NCBI GenBank assembly: GCA_023935145.1
Contig: CM043702.1
Location: 103,023,588-103,087,587 of the forward strand
Direction of reading: 5' to 3'
DNA length: 64,000 bases
DNA from: Bretschneidera sinensis
Lineage: Eukaryota; Streptophyta; Magnoliopsida; Brassicales; Akaniaceae
Made by a program: the position numbers and the translations under genes. Every line of letters starts with the position of its first letter. Position 1 is the first letter of the stretch. The notes under the pieces were generated by a model, which worked only from the letters and a program-made list of their open reading frames with translations, did not search any database and had not been told where the DNA came from. Below, piece after piece: positions 55,401 to 64,000 of the stretch.

Positions 55401-55934
55401 ATGGTAAAGGAAGTAATGTATCCAGAGGTGTGAAAAAAGGAAAGGAGTTGCAATGAAAGCATAATGTTAAGAACTGTTTTAAGGATAGAAAATAAATTTG
55501 TCATTGTTTTGGAGAAAGTGACTAACTCCTAAGAATTTTTGCTAGAATTCCTCTTAACTTTCTTTTATATATTCTCTTCTTATGTTTACAGTATTTATAC
55601 TTGCTTATAGATCAGAAAACAGAATGACAATATAGTTGGCCTTATTCTAACAACCTCTAACTAACTAACTGCCTTTGTAACTAGGTATTAACTGACTTTA
55701 GCTGCCTCCAGCTGTGCTTCTTCCTTTGCTAAGGTTCTTTAGCTTCAATACCCACCTAGTTTTCTCCTGACATTAGTTCTTCTTCTTAATTCAGGACCAT
55801 TGTGCATATTCTGGTCATTGTGCACACTGCTTGCTAGTGTTGCTACTGAATTAGTGTGCATGTTTGTGTCGTTGTGCACACTGTCTCCTTGTGCTGAACC
55901 CTCATCATGCACTCACTGATCTTAAGTTGTGACA
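55401..55934 (-). repeat. Probable 5' LTR and leader of element H
   Basis: Non-coding, with minus-strand start TGTCACAACTTAAGATC. GTGTGCAC/GTGCACAC words recur at 55800-55890. A TATATA stretch lies at 55566. The inner end of the LTR and the primer site cannot be placed. No partner LTR is present. Confidence 0.45.
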
Positions 55935-56605
55935 ACTTACCGTTATTGGTACTGTTATACACTTATAGTAACACAACTTCACTATCACAATGAATTGAAA
56001 TGAAAGGCATAGGATGTGGCCACAGACTTATATCTAACAATAAGTTAATCCATTCTGCCTCGTTCCCGGTCACTGCTAAAGCTATAAGTTCATATTCCAT
56101 TATTGAGTGATAAATACAAGTCTATTTCTTGCTTCCCCAAGAAACAACCCCTCCACCAAGGGTAAAGACTAATTCAGAAGTGGGCTTATTATCACAAACA
56201 TTGGTAATCCAATTTAGCATATCCTTCTAATATAGCCAGATAATCGCTATAGAACAGCCCCAAATCATTGGTTCTCTTAAAATAACAAAAGATCATGCTA
56301 ATGACTTTCCATTGTTTTACACTAGGATTACTAGTATATCTACTTAATTTAGATACAAAAAATGCAATATCAGGCCTAGTGCAATGCATGACATACATCA
56401 AACAACCAATAACACTAGCATATTCTAGTTGTGCTACAATTCTACCAAATTATTTACTAATTTAACACTTTTATCGTAATGAGTATTCGACTTTTTAATA
56501 TTAAGGTGTTGAAATTTATCTAGAACCTTATCAATGTAGTGAGATTGATACAAAGAATAACCTCCACTATGCTTTTTAACCTTAATACCTGGTATGGTAT
56601 CTACT
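55935..56605 (-). pseudogene. RT connection and RNase H region of copia element G
   Basis: Continues RT after the solo LTR: VDTIPGIKVKKHSGGYSLYQ (56604-56545), SHYIDKVLDKFQ, then GCLMYVMHCTRPDIAF (56408-56361) and SKLSRYTSNPSVKQW. RNase H residues follow with stops: SWGSKK, EYELIALA (56095-56070), EAEWI and IHCDSE (55990-55970). The domain ends at H without its last part. Confidence 0.82.
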
Positions 56606-58553
56606 TGTAACGACCCATCCTAGGTTGGTCACCCCCGAAACGGTATCATCACATTTTGAAAATCCCAGCACGACACATATATGCAACAATAAAAATTTAT
56701 CAACTGCAATTATTTACATCAATCCTGAGCCCTTAACAGGGGAGATACTCATTTAGATCTCAACTTAAACATTGTATACAACATAATATGCATGAATATT
56801 TACAATTATTTTTTTTTCTCATTAGTCTGAGGATGTGGACCATGTGGCTTACATATAATAAATCCATCTGAATCTCAGCTCACCAACTATCTGTCTTGTC
56901 TCCTTCCTGAAATCATTTAACATTGAAGGATGAGCTTCACAAGCTCAATCAATTAAATTCACTAGAAGTATTCAATTTGTATCCATAGTCTTTTAATATT
57001 TAATCATTTATATCTCATATAACTTGATAATAGCATTCTACTATCCCTACACATATCATAAGTCACATTCTCTATCAATTTCATCTTCTTATATATTTGT
57101 TCACCTTAAGACCATCAATTATCTCATAATTACCTCGTGATGAGGTTCACAACATATAGTCTACCATTTAGATAGTTCTTATCATATTGTACTTCCATGT
57201 TTCTTTCTCACCATAACTATCTTTCAGTGAGACTCATTCATCTATAAATAAATTTACAATAACAAAATAACACTTCAGCATTTCAGTAATAAAATCAATA
57301 TTTAAAATAGATGCAATTCATGAATTATTATTTTGGAACGTCTTCCCACATGTCGACATGTTTTGATATTAGACCGGCTGCCTTTCCGGTTCTTTTATTT
57401 CATTTAGACGGCCCCCTCGTGATTCTTTTATTTCCTGCATATGCATATGAACAATGATATGAAAAATGCATATTAACAATAATATAAAGACAAACATGTA
57501 TTCAGACATTTAATTTAGCTATCATGCATTTTCTCAAATTACTATTTGATCAATTTCACTGATTTCTTCTCCTCGTATATCACATCAATTTATCAACCAT
57601 AACTCGTCAAGAATTTCATTTATCACCTTCATTATTAAATTGACTCATTATCCCAGTAATATTACTTTTCATATAATAACTTCCCACATATCAATTATAC
57701 CTATCATACCCATCAAACAACTTACATCTATTATTAAATCATAGGTTAATAAGTTATTCAAATATTATCACTATATATTTCATATTTATCTTGATTACTT
57801 AAAGTAAATCTAACTCACCATGTAGTACTTAAAGCTACACGTGGATCACCTCATTGCCTTTCCTGCTTCTCTCAGTAATTTCCCCAGGTTGTTGATCGTC
57901 AATACCTGACATAATATTCATATTAAATTCTAATTTATTCTTCAATTCTTCCATAATTTATACCCTTTGAAAATTCCCACATTGAATTCCGGGAAATTTC
58001 ATGTATGCTAAATTTCAAAAATAAACTTCACGTTACTACCTTCTGTTTTTCTTAGAGTTTCCCGTTACTCTTTATAAAATTCTCCCGTAAACCCCTTCAA
58101 AATTTTACTCTTTCAATCTTTCTTTCGGTCCCCAAGTGTTTAAAGAAATAGAGTAACTTTAATTGTAAAAGGAAGAAAACCAATCAGGATTTGGTAAGTA
58201 TAATGAAAATAAGGTACAAAGTATATATATATATATATATATATATTTGCCGCACCATTTTCTTTTTGAGCTACCTCACATACTGCATTTTTACACCATT
58301 GTTGCAACACCTAGAAGTCCAGATGTTGCACGAATTTTGGTTTTCTTTTTCTTTTTTCTTTTCCTTTTCCTTTATCTGGACGATTTTTTTTTCATTTTCT
58401 TTTTCTTTACACCACACGTCCGTTTTTTTAAGAATTGTTTTATAAAAATTAAATCTTTCGCATATATATATATATATATATATATAATTTTAACTCCATG
58501 TCATATTTATTAAATTATTTCTTTACCATTTCTTTACGAATATGGGTATTACA
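56606..58553 (-). repeat. Solo Tekay-like LTR in the RT of element G
   Basis: 1948 bp. On the minus strand TGTAATACCCATATTCG...GGATGGGTCGTTACA, the LTR type of element I. RT of G continues directly on both sides (KDLGV near 58560 and VDTIPGIK near 56600). No clear 5-bp duplication is seen (CTACT left, CCCAA right). Chance frames such as 58191-58513 follow from its TA runs and T-rich stretch. Confidence 0.87.
58218..58248. repeat. (TA)n microsatellites in the solo LTR (also 58462-58486)
   Basis: Two alternating TA runs of about 26 and 25 bp flank a T-rich segment in the LTR. Confidence 0.9.
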
Positions 58554-59440
58554 CCCAACACCCAAATCTTTCATTTTAAATTTAGTTGACAAACATTTCT
58601 TAGCTTCATTTACACCCAACATGTTTGTTCCAATAATCAATATGTTATCTACTTGTATAAAAATTAATACTCCATATTCTTTAGTGAATTTTGAATAAAT
58701 ACACTTACAGACACTATTATGTACAAAACCAATAGACAAAATGACATAATAAACATTTCATGCCATTGCTTAGGTGCTTGTTTTAAACCATATAATGACT
58801 CTATCAATTTATATATTTTTTTTCTCATTTTCAGGAATGGCAAACCCTTCAGGTTGCTCCATATAAACTATTTCATTTAAGTCCCCATTATAATTCTAAT
58901 TGATGTGATGCGTACAACAAGAGTATAAATATCAAAATAATCAATTATTTTATTTTTTCTAAAACTTTAGCTACTAATCTAGCCTTTAAGGCTTGAGTAG
59001 AGCCATAAGTATTATAATTTCTTCTAAAGACCCACTTGCACCCAACAGATTTTGATCTAATGGGTAAATCAACTAACACCCAAGTGTTGTTGCACATGAT
59101 TGAGTTTATTTCATCATTTACTGCTTCCTTCCAAAAAGAAGCATCTCTTGATGACATAGCCTAACTAAAAGTCTTAGGGTCACCTTCTAGATTTAGCACT
59201 AAAAGAATTTGATTAATAACATAATTATTCATATCTCTTTCAATCAATAATACTATAGCTTGAGAGGATATAAGACATTACTTTAAATCATTCTCTTTCT
59301 TTGTTCTAGTGCTTCTTCTAGGATCAGATTGATCTTTAGGTATTTTAGTATCTCTCTCTTTAGATTCTAAACTCACATTCTCGCTAGAAAAAGAAACTTA
59401 ACTATTTTCATCCACATTCACAAATTCAGTAGAAAACTTA
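58554..59440 (-). pseudogene. Reverse transcriptase of copia element G, with core deletion
   Basis: RT start WKEAVNDEINSIMCNNTWVL (59134-59075) and GCKWVFRR (59045-59022) are followed by TSIRI, after which about 30 codons with the DVKTAFL motif are missing. The frame shifts into DLNEIVYMEQPEGF-like sequence (58890-58850), then SLYGLKQAPKQWH (58800-58762). The catalytic site reads QVDNILIIGTN (58656-58624) instead of YVDD, so it is dead. KFKMKDLGV follows and the solo LTR interrupts. The variable linker at 59160-59440 is stop-ridden. Confidence 0.83.
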
Positions 59441-59450
59441 TTCTCAAAAA

Positions 59451-60240
59451 TTATATGTCATAAGATTCAACCATAGAATTAGAATCCAAATCAAGGAGCC
59501 TATAGGCTTTACTATTTTCAGTGTAACCCACAAATGCACTTCTAATAGTCCTAGGTCCTAACTTAGTTATTTTAGGGTCCAAGACTTTATAGTATGTTAG
59601 GCACCCCCACACTTTTAAGTAATCTAAATTTGGTTTTCTTCCTTTCCATAATTCATAAGGACTAAAATTAATTTTCTTAGATGTTACTCTATTATGTATA
59701 TAAGAAACAATAAGCAATACTTCACCCCACGAACTAATTAGTAACTTTGCATTCATTAGCTTACAATTCATCATTTCAACTAAAGACTTATTCTTTCTCT
59801 CGGCTAACCCATTTTTTTGTGGTGTATAAGGAGTTGTAATTTGATGGATAAGACCATACTCTTCACAAAATTCAAGCATAAAGTATTCTCCAGCCCTATT
59901 GGATCTAAAAATTTTGATTTTCTTATCCAATTGATTTTCAACTTCAACCTTAAATTTCTTTAACATTCGGAAAGATTCATCATTTGTTCTTAAGAAACTT
60001 ACATACATGTATCTACTAAAGTCATCATCAAAAGTAATAAAGTATCTTTTACCACCATGAGTAAGCATGCCATTTACCTTACAAATATCCGAATGAATTA
60101 ATTCCAAAATTTTATAATCTCTTTTAGCACTAGGAAATAGTTTCTTAACTAGTTTAGACTTAGCACAAACTTCACATTTTTCAGTATTGTTGTTGTAATC
60201 AATAAAGTTTAACTTTTTCATATTTTATAAAGTGCAATAA
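59451..60240 (-). pseudogene. Integrase of copia element G
   Basis: An open frame of 256 codons (60221-59451). Zinc-binding CEVCAKSKLVKKLF, first Asp in LIHSDICK (60105-60082), FITFDDDFSRYMYV, and IFRSNRAGEYF (59910-59878), where the family has FRSDRGGEY: the second catalytic Asp is Asn and a Gly is Ala. Glu is in GLAERKNKSL (59810-59781). It continues through the NRVTSKKINFSPYELWKG segment to AFVGYTENSKAYRLLD. This is the longest uninterrupted frame of G, yet the catalytic change means no activity. Confidence 0.88.
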
Positions 60241-60863
60241 TTGAAATGAGCCTAGTGACCATGCCATATAGATAACTCAGCAGTAAGCAGAAGACACAAT
60301 ATCATTATTAATAATACTCAACTTATGCATTCAATCAGAAGAGTACCCCATTCCCATAAACATTCTATTCTCTGATAGGATAACCTTATCAGATTCAAAT
60401 GATACCTGAAACCCTTTCTTACATAGTAAGTCAACAGAAGTAAGGATCTTCCTAAGGTCAGATACAAATAAAACACTGATAAGGGTCAATAGTTTTTCGG
60501 ATCTAAAGTCGATCTCAACAGTTCATTTTCCAATAACTTGAACTCATTCATCGTTTCCCATCGCTTCCTCAAATTTCTTGAAAGACTTGTCTTTGCAAAT
60601 ATGAATCGTAGCTTCTGAGTCGAGCCACCAACTAGATTTCTCAATTGCCATATCGATCTCAATGATCATGGCCACAAGACCCTCTTCCACCATGTTTGCT
60701 TTACCTTTGAGGTTGGTCTTACAATGCCTACATTGTTTGGCAAAGTGACACTCTTTTTTGTAAACAAACCAGGCTCCCTTTTTCTTTCCATTTTGGTATT
60801 TCTTCTTCTTAAATTGTTGGTCATTCTTCTTGGATTGCAAATATTGATTCATAGACTGATTTC
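60241..60863 (-). pseudogene. Gag end, protease and GAG-pre-integrase of copia element G
   Basis: From 60863 down: basic stretch KKNDQQFKKKKYQNGKKKG, a damaged zinc knuckle (CHFAKQCRHC, first Cys lost), then protease motif WWLDSEATIHIC (60637-60602), where DSG has become DSE. The GAG-pre-integrase part (60540-60241) is broken by stops but shows SVDLLCKKGFQVSFESD and IYMAWSLGSFQLLHF-like sequence. The N-terminal gag is beyond copia F. Confidence 0.8.
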
Positions 60864-61715
60864 TGTTGGAAAATCACCTTCTTGCAAAATCCCAGGTTGT
60901 GATCTTCCCAAAAACCCAAGTCCAGAATGACTTATAAGAAACAAGAATCAAACAATCAAAGAAAGAACACAAGCAATTGTTATCGAGGTTTAGCAATGTG
61001 CCTATGTCTCCTTGAGCTCCCCCGAGCTCTCTGTAGTAAACCAATGTAGTTCTTACAATTACAGCAACACCTCTTCAAGAATCCTCTTGTTCTTGAAGAA
61101 CGAAAGAAGAGAAAAAGAAAGTGATAAGGACTAAGTGTTTCCCTAGAATTTTCCCTAAGAAAATTTCAATTACAAAGCCCTTGAATCCCTAATCTATACT
61201 ACTCTCTCTCTAAACAACCAGCCCCACTTGAATGAGTCTCTCCTGTGTGTTTAATGTCTTTTCACTCTCACACACCATGTGTTCTATTTCACACACACTT
61301 GCACACTCTCTATGTTATTGCCCCTAGATGATCATTTATATAGTGCAACCACTTCTTGAACCAATCTTAAAGACATTCTCAACCCAATCAATTATAGCCC
61401 TTCAACAAGTCTAAGTGATCCTGTGCATTTTAATCAAGCCCCACGCACTAGGAGAAGAGTGAGTTAAATTGGCATCAGGTGTGCCTGGACCCACGGCCCA
61501 GAACAGGGCAGGCCGTGGCTCACAACAGGGCATACCACCTCCAGGTCTTCATCCTTGCTGGGCGCCGCGGCATGGGGGAGGTTGTACCGCGGCGCACACC
61601 TTCTTGGACTTCCTCCTTTACTGGTGGCCGCGACACACACCACCTGTGCCGCAGCGCACACCTGGACCTGATGTTGAACTCTTCAACCCGTTCAATCCTT
61701 AGACAAATACCAACA
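60864..61715 (-). repeat. 3' LTR of element F
   Basis: 852 bp. Minus-strand TGTTGGTATTTGTCTAAGG...GATTTTCCAACA. The GC-rich central block (61480-61665) has GTGTGCGCCGCGG-type words instead of the 63-bp CTGCAG repeat of E. Frames on both strands at 61464-61733 come from this block. Confidence 0.9.
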
Positions 61716-61729
61716 ATCTCTACCTTTGT

Positions 61730-62450
61730 CTAAGTGATTAAACCCGAACCTATTGTGCAAAGAACTCAAGATCCAGAATCAACTTGAGTCACCATATCAA
61801 TCGACTCCAATCCCTAGAAATTCAAGGCAATGATTGAACTTGATAAGAGGTAGAACTTTGGTGCCTAAATCTGTAGGATTTTCTTCCGTTGCGACTTTGT
61901 CCACATGAATGCATCCTTTCGTAACATTTTTCTAAATGAAATGATACCGAACATCCATATGCTTAGTCCTCTCATGGAACACTAGGTTCCAACGCAAGTG
62001 CAACACACTTTGGCTATCCGAATACACCACCACCTGCTCTTTTATGACCTTCAACTCTTCCAACAACCCTTTGCACTACATAGCCTCATTTGTGGCTTTC
62101 GTTGCTACTATATACTCAGTCTCGGTTATTGAGAGTGCTACCACCGGCTACAACTGAGCCGTTAAGTACCTCAGCAACCACTTCATCCCAAGCCAAAGCT
62201 CCTTTCTGGGATTACTCACAAATCTGTTGAGAATACTAATTGCTTGAGAAATGTCGGGTCTAGTGCTTACCATCATGATCATGACTGATCCAACCGCACT
62301 AGAGTAAGGAACCTTTTCCATTTCCTTCTTCTCCTCATCCGTTCCAGGACATTACTCTCTGGAGAACTTGAAATGACCAGCAAGGGGAATCATTACTAGT
62401 TTACTATCTTCTATAGAAAACTTAGACAGCACCTTTTCTATATAGGAAGA
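61730..62450 (-). pseudogene. RNase H region of element F
   Basis: Minus-strand frame with stops: SSYIEKVLSKFS (62450-62410), SAVGSVMIMMVSTRPDISQA (62310-62250), WLGMKWLLRYL (62195-62163), TETEYIVAT (62125-62099), KHMDVRYHFI (61955-61926), DLGTKVLPL (61875-61849). F keeps the RT-RNase H connection that E has lost. Confidence 0.84.
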
Positions 62451-63515
62451 CTAAGAAACCTTCAACCCGTTTCTCTCCCTTTCTCGGATTATTCTCATCC
62501 CAATGATCTTTTGTGCAAGGCCAAGATCCTTCCTCTCAAACTCCAAACTGAGTTGAGACTTCAACCTTTCTATCCTCTCCCTGTTGTTACCAACCAACAA
62601 CATATCATCGATATAGATGAGGATAATCACCATTTCCTCCACCTTATATCCAGGTGAGAAAATTTCTGTGAAATCTATGCCTTCTCTTTGTGTGAACCCC
62701 TTCGCCACTAGCCTAGCCTTATACCGAACTTCATTCCCTGGAGGGGTCCCTTCTTTGATCTTTTAAATCCACTTACAATCCAGAACTCTTTGTTTTCCTG
62801 GACTGTGCACTAATTCCCAAGAGTTGTTCTTCCTCAAAGAATGCATTTCTTCCTCTATAGCTAGCTTCCATCTTGACGAATACTTACATCCTATGGCATC
62901 AATGTAAGTTTCTGGTTCACTTATCCCTCCTTCTGTCCAATGAGCGGTTGTATTTGCAGCCGCAAAACCATATCTCAAAGGTGGTCTGACCAGCCTTCTT
63001 TCCTGGTCCCTTGTGAGTTGATAATCATTTCGATTCTCTGCTTCATCCCCTTCTAGTCCAACCTCCTCTTGAGTGTCCTGAGCTTGGCCTTCATCAATGG
63101 GCTCTACCTGGTCCGAACCCTCTTGCCTTCCTTGCTTTACCTGAACAAAATTTTCTTTGATGCTATGCTCCACAAATATCGAACTGGTTTGCTCACTATC
63201 CCCTGCAGGGTTAGTTTTCCCCAAATAGGGAAATAAATGCTCATTTAAAATGACATCTCTACTTATTATGAGTTTAAATCCTTTTGGCTCTAAGGACCAC
63301 AACCTATACCCCTTAACACCTTCACCATATCCTAAAAACACACATTTTCTAGATCTTGGGCTAAGTTTATCATCCTTTTGATGTGCATACGCAACACATC
63401 TAAAATTTCTAAGGTTGTTCAACTCAGGGGGTTTTCCACTCCACATCTCCTCGGGAGTCTTAAGGTCCACAGCCCTAGTGGGCGATCTATTAACCAAATA
63501 CGTAGCAATAGACAT
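62451..63515 (-). pseudogene. Integrase end and core-deleted reverse transcriptase of element F
   Basis: The frame from 63515 holds the NRSPTRAVDLKTPEEMWSGK and CVFLGYGEGVKGYRLWS segments, an acidic linker with Gln/Glu, then RT start EEEMHSLRKNNSWELV (62860-62810). A stop at 62765-62763 is followed by the same frame: [20 protein letters not shown] (62720-62665), [13 protein letters not shown], and an intact catalytic [10 protein letters not shown] (62609-62580). Between SPG and KVEEM about 130 codons of the RT core are missing, at the same place as in E. The two frames 63515-62763 and 62708-62451 are in phase, so the deletion keeps the frame. Confidence 0.9.
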
Positions 63516-64000
63516 CGCTTCCTCCCAAAAACATTTGGGTCATCCGGATCCTATAATCATGCACCTAACCTTTTCCATAAGGGTCTTATTCATCCTCTCA
63601 GCAACTCCATTTTGCTGAGGGGTTTTCACAACCATTCTATGTCTTAGAATCCCATTTAACTTACAAAATTGATCAAGTTCCTTGTTAAAAAATTCTAAGC
63701 CATTATCGGTTCTTAACACCTTAACTACCTTACCTGTTTAAGTTTCTTCCAGCTTTTTCCATACCACAAATTTATTCAAAGAATTTTATTTATTTTTAAG
63801 CAAATAAACCAAAACCTTTCTAGAATAATCATCAATTAAAGACAAAAAGTAAAGATTACTTCTCTGTGTTGGTGTTCTTGCTGGTCCCCAAATGTCCGCA
63901 TGAATATAGTCAAGAATGCCCTTAGACTTGTGCACTCCAGTGTTGAAGCTGACCCGACTTGCTTCCCAAGAACGCAACATTCGCAGAAATAAAGTTTCTC
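63516..64000 (-). pseudogene. Integrase core of element F
   Basis: The frame 63980-63786 contains SFNTGVHKSKGILDYIHADI with the first catalytic Asp. Then, with one stop near 63740, VLRTDNGLEFF (63719-63687, second Asp) and PQQNGVAERMNKTLMEKV (63630-63577, Glu). All three acidic residues are present here, unlike G. The zinc-binding part is near the window end. Confidence 0.87.

Larger units (their letters stand above)
53326..55934 (-). mobile_element. Ty3/gypsy element H, 5' part only
   Basis: Minus-strand order: probable LTR/leader (55400-55934), gag (54200-55400), protease (53833-54156), start of RT (53326-53642). The RT breaks off and the rest is missing. The right end TGTCACAACTTAAG (minus) abuts the RNase H of copia element G, so H inserted into G. 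It differs from the Athila and Tekay families; its lineage within Ty3/gypsy is not certain. Confidence 0.72.
55935..60863 (-). mobile_element. Ty1/copia element G (no LTRs in window), carrying three insertions
   Basis: Minus-strand order: gag end and protease (60863-60540), GAG-pre-integrase and integrase (60540-59451), RT (59440-58554), connection/RNase H (56605-55935). It is interrupted by a solo Tekay LTR (56606-58553), cut on the right by copia F within gag, and cut on the left by gypsy H within RNase H. Both LTRs of G lie beyond these insertions and are not seen. Confidence 0.85.
60864..64000 (-). mobile_element. Ty1/copia element F, relative of E, 3' part (runs off the window)
   Basis: Minus strand: integrase, RT with core deletion, RNase H, purine tract (61716-61729), 3' LTR (60864-61715). 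Same gene order, LTR start TGTTGGTATTTG and LTR end CCAACA/CCATCA as element E. It is inserted in gag of G. The expected target duplication on the left is ATTTC (60859-60863); its partner lies outside. Confidence 0.9.

Noticed and set aside
58191..58513. Two overlapping hydrophobic frames as membrane protein genes
   Set aside because: The Phe-rich translation comes from a T-rich stretch between two TA runs in a solo LTR.

Overview
The window looks like repeat-dense, probably heterochromatic nuclear DNA of a flowering plant, most likely a eudicot. Every recognisable coding stretch belongs to a transposable element. The families are Athila-like and Tekay/Del-like Ty3/gypsy, a third gypsy family, several Ty1/copia lineages including a Sirevirus-like one, a Mutator-like (MULE) transposase and a possible En/Spm-type remnant. 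I see no host gene, rRNA, tRNA, CRISPR or organelle DNA. Nearly all frames are broken by stops or frameshifts. The species cannot be named from the sequence.

Region 1 (1-15369) is a nested Athila stack. Element A (minus strand, left LTR cut by the window edge) carries a solo LTR (3640-5002, target duplication GGAAT) and a complete element B (6428-13616, plus strand, target duplication GTGGT) inside its own gag. A and B both have gag and protease but no reverse transcriptase, RNase H or integrase.

Region 2 (15370-25632) is a rearranged patchwork. It holds a 61-bp triplication, a 16-unit array of 48 bp, a ~36-bp subrepeat, and a ~220-bp segment that recurs inverted at 24.9 kb. It also holds a transposase-like remnant with acidic tail, truncated Athila LTRs in both orientations, and a second and larger 48-bp array interrupted by a solo Sirevirus-like LTR. 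Another Sirevirus-like LTR has been split in two by a 4.6-kb block flanked by a 14-bp direct repeat.

Region 3 (25633-53020) starts with the 3' end of a Sirevirus-like copia element (env-like remnant, polypurine tract, LTR) that abuts a MULE transposase pseudogene. The MULE is broken in its Gly/Arg-rich tail by a 22-kb Tekay stack. Outer element O (30705-52899) has copia element E in its 5' LTR, a second Tekay element I in its gag, and a solo Tekay LTR in its integrase. A deletion fuses the end of I to the RNase H of O. The MULE tail resumes at 52900.

Region 4 (53014-64000) holds a copia LTR fragment, a gypsy element H (minus), copia element G (minus) interrupted by a solo Tekay LTR, and copia element F (minus). 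F is a relative of E, inserted in the gag of G and running off the window.

The most interesting signal is that E and F, which sit in unrelated places and opposite orientations, share the same in-frame deletion of the reverse transcriptase core while keeping one long polyprotein frame. That points to a copia lineage that multiplied in an RT-deleted, non-autonomous form. Second are the two 48-bp arrays, which share period, a half-palindromic CTCGG...CCGAG layout and a period divisible by three, and lie next to an inverted repeat pair. Coordinates of LTR termini were read directly. Boundaries of rearranged fragments are accurate to about 10-20 bp.
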